NCBI RefSeq assembly: GCF_000473265.1
Contig: NZ_KI421511.1
Location: 62,001 to 126,000 of the forward strand
Origin: Amycolatopsis thermoflava N1165
Lineage (GTDB): Bacteria; Actinomycetota; Actinomycetes; Mycobacteriales; Pseudonocardiaceae
Length of the DNA: 64,000 nt
Direction of reading: 5' to 3'
Shown: positions 50,562 to 58,496 of the stretch, one piece after another
Layout of the letters: each line of letters opens with the position of its first letter
Numbering within the stretch: position 1 is the first letter of the stretch
The notes under the pieces: model-generated
Databases searched by the model: none
What the model saw: only the letters and a program-made list of their open reading frames with translations
Told to the model about the DNA's origin: nothing
Position numbers and translations under genes: made by a program

Positions 50562-51182
50562 TCAGGCGCTCGGGCGTGGGAAGCAGCCGAGGAACCGCTC
50601 GACCACGCCCCGGTCGCCGGTCACCGCCGCGTCGTCCAGGCGGGCGCCGAGGAACACCAGCGACCGCAACGTGCTCGCGTCGGTCTCCAGCGTCGCGTCG
50701 GCCTCGCCGGAGCCTCGCTCGATCGAGAACTCGCCGGAATCGACCCTGGCCAGGAACCCGTCGTCCCCCAGCCGCAGCGCCACCCGGGCCGACAGGTCGC
50801 CCGCCCGCTCCGCCGAGAAGGTCGTCCGCAGCGCCAGGACCAGTGCGTCCACACTCAGCTCCCCGGCCGGCGGCACCGGGCGGCGGCTGCCCCACCGCGC
50901 CAGGGCCAGCACGACCGCCTCCAGCTCGGCGCCGTGCTCGGTGAGCTCGTACACGCTGGTACTGGCGGGCGGCCCGAGCCGCCGCCGTCGCACCACGCCG
51001 GCCGCCTCCAGTTCCCGCAGCCGCTGCGACAGCACGTTCTGGCTCATCCCCGGCAACGACCGGCTCAGGTCGCGGAACCGCTTCGGCCCCAGCAGCAACT
51101 CGCGCACCACGAGCAGCGCCCACCGCTCGCCCACCGCGTCCAGCGCCCTGGCCACCCCGCAGGGGTCGTCGTAACTCCGCAC
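50562..51182 (-). CDS. HxlR/ArsR-like regulator with extra C-terminal domain
   Basis: 206-aa regulator. It starts VRSYDDPCGVARALDAVGERWALLVVRELLLGPKRFRDL, with a wing PASTSVYELTEHGAELEAV, as in HxlR. An extra C-terminal domain (VPPAGELSVDALVLALRTTF ... VALRLGDDGFLARVDSGEFSIERG) is ligand-binding-like (SCP2-type). GTG 51182 is the start, with AGGAG 13 bases upstream. Divergent from the PPOX gene across an operator-rich 57 bp. The final ~45 residues (LETDASTLRSLVFLGARL) are the part multiplied in the downstream array. Confidence 0.85.
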   Translation of the reverse strand: MRSYDDPCGVARALDAVGERWALLVVRELLLGPKRFRDLSRSLPGMSQNVLSQRLRELEAAGVVRRRRLGPPASTSVYELTEHGAELEAVVLALARWGSRRPVPPAGELSVDALVLALRTTFSAERAGDLSARVALRLGDDGFLARVDSGEFSIERGSGEADATLETDASTLRSLVFLGARLDDAAVTGDRGVVERFLGCFPRPSA

Positions 51183-51192
51183 GAGAAAAAGA

Positions 51193-51238
51193 GTAGCTCC
51201 TACTTGCGCAGTGACACCAGTCACTCCTAAATTAGGAG
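51193..51238. promoter_or_regulatory. Operator cluster between the HxlR-like and PPOX genes
   Basis: Three perfect inverted repeats lie in 46 bp: GTAG-CTC-CTAC (51193-51203), AGTGAC-ACCA-GTCACT (51210-51225) and CTCCTAA-A-TTAGGAG (51224-51238). The first and third share a CTCCTA half-site, suggesting two regulator dimers. The third covers the region just before ATG 51240, where its AGGAG also serves as a very close ribosome site. Confidence 0.7.
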
Positions 51239-51239
51239 C

Positions 51240-51737
51240 ATGACGACAACCCTCCCGCAGGGAGACCTCAGGCTCCTCGACACCGACCTCGCCCAGCGGA
51301 TGCTCGCCTCGACCGAGCTCGCCCGCCTCGCCTACGTCGCGCCGGACGGCACGCCCCGCGTGCTGCCGATGCTGTTCCACTGGACCGGCGACGAGCTGGT
51401 GATGGCGACGTTCGCCGGCACCGCCAAGCTCGCCGCGCTGCGCGCGAATCCCGCGGTCGCGGTCACGATCGACCGGGCAGGCCCGCCGCCGGAGGTACTG
51501 CTGCTGCGCGGCAACGCCGTGGTCACCGAGGTCGACGGCGTGCTCCCGGAATACGCCGCCGCCCAGCGCCGGTACTACGGGCCCGAGCACGGCGCCGCCG
51601 CCGTCGCCGAGGTGGACCGGCCCGGTCTGCGGATGGCGCGCATCGCCGTCCGGCCGTCGTGGGCGGGCACCTTCGACTTCCAGGAACGGTTCCCCGGCGG
51701 CCGGACCGCCGAGGACTTCGCGCGGCGGGGGCGGTGA
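51240..51737 (+). CDS. Pyridoxamine 5'-phosphate oxidase-like (PPOX) flavin protein
   Basis: 165-aa split-barrel protein: LARLAYVAPDGTPRVLPMLFHWTGDELVMATF with KLAALRANPAVAVTID, the core of the PPOX/F420-dependent reductase family. FMN or F420 is the likely cofactor. AGGAG is only one base before ATG 51240, so a leaderless or nearly leaderless start is possible. It is followed by an alpha/beta hydrolase one base after the stop, so the two are an operon controlled by the divergent HxlR-like protein. Confidence 0.84.
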   Translation: MTTTLPQGDLRLLDTDLAQRMLASTELARLAYVAPDGTPRVLPMLFHWTGDELVMATFAGTAKLAALRANPAVAVTIDRAGPPPEVLLLRGNAVVTEVDGVLPEYAAAQRRYYGPEHGAAAVAEVDRPGLRMARIAVRPSWAGTFDFQERFPGGRTAEDFARRGR

Positions 51738-51738
51738 C

Positions 51739-52386
51739 ATGGCGACCTTCGTGCTCGTCCCCGGCGCGGGCGGTGAGGCGTGGTACTGGCACCGGCTCGT
51801 GCCGGAGCTGACCCGGCGCGGCCACGAGGCGATCGCCGTCGACCTCCCGGCCGAGGACGACTCCGCCGGACTGGCCGAGTACACCGACGTGGTCGTGCGG
51901 GCGATCGGCGACCGCGAGGGCGTCGTGCTGGTCGCCCAGTCGATGGGCGGCTTCACCGCCCCGCTGGTCTGCGCACGCGTGCCGGTGTCGCTCCTGGTGC
52001 TGGTCAACGCAATGGTCCCGGCGCCGGGCGAGACCGGCGGCGAGTGGTGGGCCAACACCGGCTACCACGAGGCCCACCCGGAGGGGATGGACACCGAGCG
52101 GGACTTCCTGCATGACCTCCCGTCCGACGTGAAGGCTGAAGCCCTCCAGCGCGGCGAGCCGCGGCAGTCGGACACGCCGTTCACCACGCCGTGGCCGCTG
52201 GAGAAGTGGCCGGACGTGCCGACCCGCTTCGTCCAGGGCCGCGACGACCGGTTCTTCCCGCTGGAGTTCCAGCGCCGCGTGGTGCGCGAGCGGCTGGGCC
52301 TGGAGCTGGACGAGGTCCCCGGCGGGCACCTGAACGCGCTGAGCCGCCCGCGTGAGCTGGCCGACCTCCTGGCCTCGTGGTGTTGA
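51739..52386 (+). CDS. Alpha/beta hydrolase
   Basis: 215-aa hydrolase of the AB_hydrolase_6 type: TFVLVPGAGGEAWYWHRLVPELTRRGH, nucleophile Ser in VLVAQSMGGFTAPL, Asp in FVQGRDDRFFP and His in VPGGHLNALSRP. Esterase or hydroxynitrile-lyase-like activity is plausible; the substrate is unknown. It is coupled to the PPOX gene. The downstream SOS box lies within eight bases of its stop. Confidence 0.87.
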   Translation: MATFVLVPGAGGEAWYWHRLVPELTRRGHEAIAVDLPAEDDSAGLAEYTDVVVRAIGDREGVVLVAQSMGGFTAPLVCARVPVSLLVLVNAMVPAPGETGGEWWANTGYHEAHPEGMDTERDFLHDLPSDVKAEALQRGEPRQSDTPFTTPWPLEKWPDVPTRFVQGRDDRFFPLEFQRRVVRERLGLELDEVPGGHLNALSRPRELADLLASWC

Positions 52387-52411
52387 CAGCGCTTCGAACG
52401 CGTGTTCGACT
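52383..52411 (+). promoter_or_regulatory. Promoter with perfect actinobacterial SOS (LexA) box
   Basis: TTGACA at 52383-52388 begins in the stop of the upstream gene. TCGAAC-GCGT-GTTCGA at 52394-52409 is an exact match to the mycobacterial/actinobacterial LexA consensus TCGAAC-N4-GTTCGA and lies where a -10 would be. The start codon GTG follows at 52418, so the mRNA is nearly leaderless. LexA bound here would block RNA polymerase. Confidence 0.85.
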
Positions 52412-52417
52412 GAGTGG

Positions 52418-53863
52418 GTGAGGTGGGAGAACCAACGCGCCGGCCGTGACCCGCAGCCGGCTCTGCTCGGCCTGGACGGCCTGGTCCGGACGGTCGCGCC
52501 GCCGGAGTTCCAGGGCGTCACGTTCCACGAGGTCCGCGCCCGCTCGGTGCTCAACAAGGTGCCGGGCGAGTCGATGGTCCCGTTCGGCTGGACCGTCAAC
52601 CCCTACCGCGGCTGCAGCCACGCCTGCACCTACTGCCTCGCCGGGGACACCCCGATCCGGATGGCCGACGGGAGCGCGAAGCCGATGGCCGATCTCCGCG
52701 TCGGCGACCGGATCCTGGGCACGGCGGTCCGCGGCACGGCCCGGCGCCTCGTGCCCACGACGGTGCTCGCGCACTGGACCACCGTGAAGCCGGCCCACCG
52801 GCTGACGCTGCGGAACGGGACGACCCTGGTCGCCAGCGGCGACCACCGCTTCCTCACCGAGAAGGGCTGGCAGCACGTCACCGGCGACGACCGGCCGCAC
52901 CTCTCGCCCGGGGACACCCTGCTGGGCCCCGCGGGCGACCGCGTCGAACCGGACGCGGCGCTGGACGTCGTCGCCATCGAACCGCTCGGCCGCGACGAGA
53001 CCCTGTTCGACATCACCACGGGCACCGGCGACTTCGTCGCGGCCGGGGTCGTCAGCCACAACTGCTTCGCCCGCAACACGCACACCTACCTCGACTTCGA
53101 CGCGGGCCGCGACTTCGACACCCAGGTCGTGGTGAAGGTGAACGCCCCCGAGGTCCTCGCCGCCCAGCTGCGCCGCCCGAGCTGGCAGCGCGAGCACGTC
53201 GCCATGGGCACCAACACCGACCCCTACCAGCGGGCCGAGGGCCGCTACCGGCTGATGCCCGGCATCATCCGCGCGCTCACCGGGTCCGGCACGCCGTTCT
53301 CGATCCTCACCAAGGGCACCGTCCTCACCCGGGACCTGCCCCTGCTCACCGCCGCGTCACGGGAGGTCGACGTGGGCATGGCGGTGTCGATCGCGCTGCT
53401 CGACCGCGACCTGCAACGCAGCCTCGAACCCGGCACCCCCAGCCCGCGCGCCCGGCTGGACCTGGTCCGCCGCATCACCGACGCCGGCCTGCCCTGCCAG
53501 GTGCTGGTCGCCCCGGTGCTGCCCGGCCTCACCGACAGCGAGGAGGCTCTGGACCCGCTGTTCGCCGAGATCGCGGCCGCCGGCGCCACCCGCGCCACCG
53601 TCCTCGCGCTGCACCTGCGGCCCGGCGCGCGGGAGTGGTTCGCCCGCTGGCTCGGCGCCCACCGGCCGGACCTGATCGAGCGCTACCGCGAGATCTACGG
53701 CCGCGGCAGCTACGCCATGCCCGCGTACCGGCGGGCGCTGTCCGCGCGGGTCGCGCCGTTGCTGCGGCGCCACGGCCTGAACCGCCGCGCCGAGTCGCAC
53801 CGCCTGCCCGCGCAGCGCGAGCCGGAGCGCCCGGAGCGGGGCGAACAGCTGAGCCTGCTGTAA
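52418..53863 (+). CDS. Rv2578c-family radical SAM protein interrupted by an intein
   Basis: 481-aa precursor; 338 aa after intein removal, the normal size of Rv2578c-type proteins. N-extein residues 1-72 end ...NPYRGCSHACTY. The C-extein begins CFARNTHTYLDFDAG. Joined, they restore the radical-SAM [4Fe-4S] motif CSHACTYC (CX3CX2C). Later, MGTNTDPYQRAEGRYRLMPG, SILTKGTVLTRDLPLL and CQVLVAPVLPGLTDSEEAL are TIM-barrel segments of the spore-photoproduct-lyase-like clade, which suggests a DNA-repair or tRNA-related role. The GTG start sits next to an SOS box, and Rv2578c is, from memory, in the M. tuberculosis LexA regulon. Without splicing the cluster cannot form. Confidence 0.9.
   Translation: MRWENQRAGRDPQPALLGLDGLVRTVAPPEFQGVTFHEVRARSVLNKVPGESMVPFGWTVNPYRGCSHACTYCLAGDTPIRMADGSAKPMADLRVGDRILGTAVRGTARRLVPTTVLAHWTTVKPAHRLTLRNGTTLVASGDHRFLTEKGWQHVTGDDRPHLSPGDTLLGPAGDRVEPDAALDVVAIEPLGRDETLFDITTGTGDFVAAGVVSHNCFARNTHTYLDFDAGRDFDTQVVVKVNAPEVLAAQLRRPSWQREHVAMGTNTDPYQRAEGRYRLMPGIIRALTGSGTPFSILTKGTVLTRDLPLLTAASREVDVGMAVSIALLDRDLQRSLEPGTPSPRARLDLVRRITDAGLPCQVLVAPVLPGLTDSEEALDPLFAEIAAAGATRATVLALHLRPGAREWFARWLGAHRPDLIERYREIYGRGSYAMPAYRRALSARVAPLLRRHGLNRRAESHRLPAQREPERPERGEQLSLL
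52634..53062 (+). other. Mini-intein (143 residues) inside the radical SAM cluster motif
   Basis: The in-frame insert has HINT-domain features. Block A is CLAGDTPIRMADGSAKPMADL with Cys1 at 52634-52636. Block B is GTTLVASGDHRFLTEKGW, with the conserved His in GDHRF. Blocks F/G are ETLFDITTGTGDFVAAGVV then SHN, followed by Cys+1 (53063-53065). No homing-endonuclease LAGLIDADG block is present, so it cannot spread by itself. Cys1, the penultimate His, terminal Asn and Cys+1 are all intact, so splicing should work. Cys+1 becomes the third cluster ligand. Confidence 0.9.
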
Positions 53864-53890
53864 GGAAAGCCTGGTGGACTCCTCCGCCGG

Positions 53891-53948
53891 GGCGTTCGTT
53901 AGCCTCATACGGGCAGCAAAACCCCTGCTGACGCACGAGCCGAACGCC
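53891..53948 (+). promoter_or_regulatory. Nested inverted repeats in the aspS leader
   Basis: GGCGTTCG (53891-53898) pairs perfectly with CGAACGCC (53941-53948), enclosing a second hairpin CAGC/GCTG (53914-53917 and 53927-53930). The outer arm ends three bases before the AAGGAG ribosome site of aspS. The arrangement could modulate initiation; it is too short and lacks the conserved bulge of a T-box. Confidence 0.4.
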
Positions 53949-53968
53949 TCGCAAGGAGAACAACCGCA

Positions 53969-55738
53969 GTGCTTCGCACCCACGACGCCGGCACCCTGCG
54001 TGCCGAGCACGCCGGCCAGATCGTCACGCTCACCGGGTGGGTCGCCCGGCGGCGCGATCACGGCGGGGTGATCTTCATCGATCTGCGGGACGCCAGCGGG
54101 GTCGCCCAGGTGGTGTTCCGCGAGGGCGAGATGGCCGAGCGCGCCCACCAGCTGCGCTCCGAGTTCTGCGTCAAGGTCACCGGCGAGGTCTCGCAGCGTC
54201 CGGCGGGCAACGAAAACCCGGAGATCCCGACCGGCGCCATCGAGGTGCTGGCCACGGAGCTGGAGGTGCTGTCCGAGGCCGCCGTGCTGCCGTTCCCGAT
54301 CGACGACCGCGTCGACGTCGGCGAGGAGGTGCGGCTCAAGTACCGCTACCTCGACCTGCGCCGCAACGGCCCGGCCCGCGCCATCCGCCTGCGCAGCGAG
54401 GTCAGCCGCGCCGCGCGCGAGGTGCTGCACAACCAGGGCTTCGTCGAGGTCGAGACCCCGACGATGACCCGCTCCACCCCGGAGGGCGCCCGCGACTTCC
54501 TGGTGCCCGCCCGCCTGCGCCCCGGCTCCTGGTACGCGCTGCCGCAGTCGCCGCAGCTGTTCAAGCAGCTGCTCATGGTCGGCGGCCTGGAGCGGTACTA
54601 CCAGATCGCCCGCTGCTACCGGGACGAGGACTTCCGCGCCGACCGGCAGCCGGAGTTCACCCAGCTCGACATCGAGATGAGTTTCGTCGACCAGGACGAC
54701 GTGATCGCGGTCGGCGAGGCCGTCGTGTCGGCGCTGTGGAAGCTGATCGGGCACGAGATCCCGCGCCCGATCGCCCGGATGACCTACGCCGACGCCATGG
54801 CGAAGTACGGCACCGACAAGCCGGACCTGCGCTTCGGGCTCGAGCTGACCGACCTGACCGAGTACTTCGCCGACACCCCGTTCCGCGTCTTCCAGGCGCC
54901 CTACGTCGGCGCGGTCGTCATGCCCGGCGGCGGCGACCAGCCCCGCCGCCAGCTCGACGCGTGGCAGGAGTGGGCCAAGCAGCGCGGCGCGAAGGGTCTG
55001 GCCTACGTGCTCATCGGCGAGGACGGCACGCTGTCCGGCCCGGTCGCGAAGAACATCTCCGAGAAGGAGCGCGAGGGTCTGGCCGAGGCCGTCGGCGCCA
55101 AGCCCGGCGACTGCGTCTTCTTCGCCGCGAACAAGCCCCGCGAGGCCCGTGCCCTGCTCGGCGCGGCTCGCGTGGAGATCGGGCACCGGCTCGGCCTGAT
55201 CGACGAGGACGAGTGGTCCTTCGTGTGGGTGGTCGACGCCCCGCTGTTCGAGGCGGCCGACGAGACCGACGACGTGGCCGTCGGCTCGGGCAAGTGGACC
55301 GCGGTGCACCACGCCTTCACCTCGCCGACCCCGGAGTGGATCGACAAGTTCGAGTCCGACCCGGGCAACGCCCTGGCCTACGCCTACGACCTGGTCTGCA
55401 ACGGCAACGAGATCGGCGGCGGCTCGATCCGTATCCACCGCGCCGACGTGCAGAAGCGCGTCTTCGAGGTGATGGGCCTGTCCGAGGCCGAGGCGCAGGA
55501 GAAGTTCGGCTTCCTGCTCGACGCGTTCTCCTTCGGCGCCCCGCCGCACGGCGGCATCGCGTTCGGCTGGGACCGCATCGTGATGCTGCTGGCCAAGGCC
55601 GAGTCGCTGCGCGACGTCATCGCGTTCCCGAAGACCGGCGGCGGCTACGACCCGCTGACCGGCGCCCCGGCCCCGATCACGGCCCAGCAGCGCCGCGAGG
55701 CGGGCGTGGACGCGAAGCCCCCGGCGCCCAAGGGCTGA
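53969..55738 (+). CDS. aspS: Aspartyl-tRNA synthetase
   Basis: 589-aa class IIb synthetase. N-terminal OB anticodon domain ([22 protein letters not shown]), catalytic motif 2 [24 protein letters not shown], the GAD insertion of bacterial enzymes (~residues 280-420), then motif 3 [13 protein letters not shown]. The protein charges tRNA-Asp; actinobacterial forms are often non-discriminating and need the GatCAB route for Asn. GTG 53969 follows AAGGAG. It is the first of a right-hand core-gene block shared with relatives. Confidence 0.97.
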   Translation: MLRTHDAGTLRAEHAGQIVTLTGWVARRRDHGGVIFIDLRDASGVAQVVFREGEMAERAHQLRSEFCVKVTGEVSQRPAGNENPEIPTGAIEVLATELEVLSEAAVLPFPIDDRVDVGEEVRLKYRYLDLRRNGPARAIRLRSEVSRAAREVLHNQGFVEVETPTMTRSTPEGARDFLVPARLRPGSWYALPQSPQLFKQLLMVGGLERYYQIARCYRDEDFRADRQPEFTQLDIEMSFVDQDDVIAVGEAVVSALWKLIGHEIPRPIARMTYADAMAKYGTDKPDLRFGLELTDLTEYFADTPFRVFQAPYVGAVVMPGGGDQPRRQLDAWQEWAKQRGAKGLAYVLIGEDGTLSGPVAKNISEKEREGLAEAVGAKPGDCVFFAANKPREARALLGAARVEIGHRLGLIDEDEWSFVWVVDAPLFEAADETDDVAVGSGKWTAVHHAFTSPTPEWIDKFESDPGNALAYAYDLVCNGNEIGGGSIRIHRADVQKRVFEVMGLSEAEAQEKFGFLLDAFSFGAPPHGGIAFGWDRIVMLLAKAESLRDVIAFPKTGGGYDPLTGAPAPITAQQRREAGVDAKPPAPKG

Positions 55739-55743
55739 CCGCG

Positions 55744-56697
55744 GTGCTGCACCTGCGGGTCGTCAGCCCGCCGGAGGACACCGAGCGGGCGCTGGCGGTG
55801 CTGCGGGACCAGCCGGGCACGGCGCACCTGATCGTGCACACGGGTGCCGCCGTGTCCCCGGCGGGCGACCTCATCGAGGCCGACGTCGCCCGCGAGGCCG
55901 CCGACGAGGTTCTCGAAGCGCTGTGCGAACTGGGGCTGGACCACAGCGGCGCGATCACGCTGGAATCCCTCGACACCGCGCTGTCCGATTCGGCCGACCG
56001 CGCCGAGGAAAGCGCGCCGGGCGAGGGTGCGGACGCGGTCGTCTGGCAGGAGCTGCTGAACCGCACCGGCGAGGAGTCGCGGCTCAACTTCACGTTCCTG
56101 ACGTTCCTGACGATCGCGTGCCTGCTGGCGTCGGTCGGCATCGTGACCGATTCCCCGGTGACCATCGTCGGCGCGATGGTGGTGGGTCCGGAGTTCGGTC
56201 CGCTCGCCGCGATCGCGGTCGGGCTGGTGCTGCGGCGCTGGGACCTGGTCCGCCGCGCGGCGATCGCGCTGGCGCTCGGGTTCCCGGTCGCGATGCTGGT
56301 GACCGCCGGGGTCACGGTGCTGACCTGGTTCGTGGGGCTGCTCGACGTCAGCGCGTTCCGCGAGTCCCACGAGGTGGACTTCGTGTACGAGGTCGGGTGG
56401 TACTCGCTGATCGTCGCGCTGCTCGCCGGTGCGGCCGGGATGCTGTCGATGACGTCGGCGAAATCGGCCGCGCTGGTCGGGGTGTTCATCTCGGTCACGA
56501 CCGTTCCCGCCGCCGGATACGCGGTGGTCGCGGCGGTCGTGGGGGAGTGGTCGAAGGCGGCGCAGTCGTTCGGCCAGCTGGCCGTGAACCTCGTCGGGAT
56601 CGTGGCGGCGGCGGCCGTCGTTTTGTTGCTGCGGCGGCGCCGGGGCGCTTCCGTCACCGTGCGGCCGTTGCCGGAAGTGGAAAAATCGTTGTGGTGA
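55744..56697 (+). CDS. DUF389 (TIGR00341) membrane protein
   Basis: 317-aa protein. About 110 N-terminal cytoplasmic residues (LHLRVVSPPEDTERALAVLRDQPGTAHL) precede a six-helix membrane domain with the family signature SPVTIVGAMVVGPEFGPLAAIAVGLVLRRWDLVRRA and GMLSMTSAKSAALVGVFISVTTVPAAGYA. DUF389 proteins are of unknown function. GTG 55744 is five bases after the aspS stop, and the stop overlaps an in-frame GTG of the next gene. Confidence 0.85.
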   Translation: MLHLRVVSPPEDTERALAVLRDQPGTAHLIVHTGAAVSPAGDLIEADVAREAADEVLEALCELGLDHSGAITLESLDTALSDSADRAEESAPGEGADAVVWQELLNRTGEESRLNFTFLTFLTIACLLASVGIVTDSPVTIVGAMVVGPEFGPLAAIAVGLVLRRWDLVRRAAIALALGFPVAMLVTAGVTVLTWFVGLLDVSAFRESHEVDFVYEVGWYSLIVALLAGAAGMLSMTSAKSAALVGVFISVTTVPAAGYAVVAAVVGEWSKAAQSFGQLAVNLVGIVAAAAVVLLLRRRRGASVTVRPLPEVEKSLW

Positions 56698-56729
56698 GCG
56701 ACGTTCGCCCGCTAGTAGGGTCGAAGGCG

Positions 56730-57926
56730 ATGACGGTGGACACTTCCCCAGGCACGGAGGACGACCAGGACCCGGCAGTCGCGGCCGTTCCGGCGAGCGG
56801 AACGCAGGCCGTGGACGCCGCCGTCCAGGCGGCCGAAACCGTGCTGACCCGGCGCTTCGGCAGCGCCATCGGGCTCGTGGAGCCGGAAGCCCTGCCCGGC
56901 AGCGGACCGGCGACGGTGGTTCGCGCCCGCATCGCCGCGTCCCCGTTCGGGCTGCCCCGCACGCTCGTGATCAAGCACTACCCGGACGCGCCGCCACGCG
57001 GCGTCGCCGATCCCTTCGCGCAGGAGGCGGTCAGCTACCAGCTGTTCACGGCGTTGCCCGCGGAGGACCGGATGTGCCCGGAGCTGCTCGCCCACGACGG
57101 CCCGCTGCGCGTCATCGTGATCGACGACCTCGGCCGCGCGCCCACCTTGTGGGACAAGCTGCGCGGGCAGGACGCGCGGCTGGCCGAGCGTGCGCTGTTG
57201 TCCTGGGCGCGTTCGCTGGGCCGCCTGCACGCGACCACCGCCGGACGCGAAGCCGACTTCGAGGCGCTGCTGCGCCGGCTGGGCGGGTTCGTGCCCGACG
57301 AGGACACCACGCCCGCGGTGGCGTGCGCGCGCCTGCCGACGCTGCTGGCGGAAGCGGTCGGCGTCACGACGCCCGACGAGGTGCGGGCCTACGCCGAGAA
57401 CGTGTGCGAGGCGTCGGCGTCGTCGCCGTACCGGGCGTTCAGCCCGGTGGACCTGAGCCCGGACAACAACCTGGTGACCAGCGGCGGCGTGCACTTCCTG
57501 GACTTCGAGCGCGGCCTGGTCCGCAACGCGCTGGTGGACGCCGCGCACCTCCGCGTCCCGTTCGCCACCTGTGAGGACGCGCGGGCCCTGCCGAGCGGCA
57601 TGAGCGAGGCGATGATCGCCGCCTGGAAGGCCGAGGTCTCCGGGGTGTGGCCGGCCCTCGGCGACAACGAGGTGCTCTCGGCGCACCTGCTGGACCACCA
57701 GATGCTGCTGGTGTGGGTCACGACGTGGGCCGACCTGGGCGGCGCGGGCGCCGAAGTACGCCCGAACCGCGTCGCGGCGCTGGTGAGCTGGTGGAAGGAC
57801 CTGGGAACCTACGCCGAGCGCGGGGACAGGCCCGAGGTCGCCGCGCACGCGCGCGAGGTCGCGAAGGCGCTCGATGCCCGCTTCGGGCCCGGGCTGGAAC
57901 TGCCGCTGTACCCGGCTTTCCGCTGA
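56730..57926 (+). CDS. Aminoglycoside-phosphotransferase-like kinase
   Basis: 398-aa APH/choline-kinase fold protein: LVIKHYPDAPPRGVADPFAQEAVSYQLFTALP (nucleotide Lys region), IVIDDLGRAPTLWDKL, catalytic loop FSPVDLSPDNNLVTSGGVHFLDFERG, with Asp and Asn of D-x4-N and the metal Asp in LDFE. The HGD catalytic His is replaced by Pro-Val, so the activity may differ from antibiotic kinases. ATG 56730 is preferred; GTG 56694 overlapping the DUF389 stop would extend it by 12 residues. Confidence 0.8.
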   Translation: MTVDTSPGTEDDQDPAVAAVPASGTQAVDAAVQAAETVLTRRFGSAIGLVEPEALPGSGPATVVRARIAASPFGLPRTLVIKHYPDAPPRGVADPFAQEAVSYQLFTALPAEDRMCPELLAHDGPLRVIVIDDLGRAPTLWDKLRGQDARLAERALLSWARSLGRLHATTAGREADFEALLRRLGGFVPDEDTTPAVACARLPTLLAEAVGVTTPDEVRAYAENVCEASASSPYRAFSPVDLSPDNNLVTSGGVHFLDFERGLVRNALVDAAHLRVPFATCEDARALPSGMSEAMIAAWKAEVSGVWPALGDNEVLSAHLLDHQMLLVWVTTWADLGGAGAEVRPNRVAALVSWWKDLGTYAERGDRPEVAAHAREVAKALDARFGPGLELPLYPAFR

Positions 57927-57961
57927 GCTTTCCGGGGTTCCGGGCAACTGCTGAGCGGTTG

Positions 57962-58050
57962 AGGTCCGGGGCGGCTGTTGGGCGGTCGGGGTCCGGGGTG
58001 GCGGCTGGGCGGTCGGGGTCCGGGGTGGCGGCTGCTGGGCGGCGGAGCGG
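57962..58050. repeat. Tandem ~27-bp repeats after the phosphotransferase gene
   Basis: Units of GGTCCGGGGTGGCGGCTGGG followed by CGGTCGG recur two to three times with a decayed copy on the left (from 57940) and a lengthened one on the right. They occupy the start of the 756-bp gap 57927-58682 and merge into the 23-bp array. Confidence 0.7.
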
Positions 58051-58076
58051 CTTTTGCTTGCCGCTGTGTGCGTCGC

Positions 58077-58496
58077 CGCGATTGGCGTTTTCGTGCGGTC
58101 GCGGTTGGTCCTCTCGTGCGGGCGTGACTGGCCGTTCCGGCTGGGCGCGAGTGGCCTTCTGGTACGACCGCGACTGGCCCTTTCGTGCGGGCGCGAGTTG
58201 CCATCCGGTGCGGTGGTGAGTGGTGTGCCAGCGCGAGTGGCCTTCTGTTGCGGCGGCGACTGGTTCTCTCGTGGTGGTGGGGCGGGACTGGTCCTCGCTT
58301 GCGGGGGTGATTGGTCCTTTCGCGCGGGGGCGACTGGCCGTTTCGTATGGTCGCGGCTGGTCCTCTCGTATCGCCGCGACTGGCGCTCTCGTGCCAGCGC
58401 GGCTGGTCCTCCCGTGTCGCCGCGACTGGTCCTCTCGCGCCGCCGCGACTGGCCCTCTCGCGCCACCGCGGCTGGCCCTTTCGTGCCGGCACGAAA
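58077..58496. repeat. 18-unit 23-bp tandem repeat array ended by a perfect 18-bp palindrome
   Basis: The TGG/TTG anchor of the unit (CGCGACTGG then CCCTCTCGTG plus a variable GC-rich end) appears at 58083, 58106, 58129, 58152, 58175, 58198, 58221, 58238, 58261, 58289, 58312, 58335, 58358, 58381, 58404, 58427, 58450 and 58473. This is exactly 23 bp apart except one 17-bp and one 28-bp step. The final unit runs into TTTCGTGCCGGCACGAAA (58479-58496), a perfect palindrome. 23 is not a multiple of three, so no protein repeat is encoded. The remaining 58497-58682 has no gene. Confidence 0.9.

Noticed and set aside
53864-53968. T-box riboswitch in front of aspS
   Set aside because: There is no T-box core sequence or antiterminator bulge, and the 105-bp leader is too short.
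58077-58496. CRISPR array
   Set aside because: The repeats are contiguous without unique spacers and no cas genes are present.
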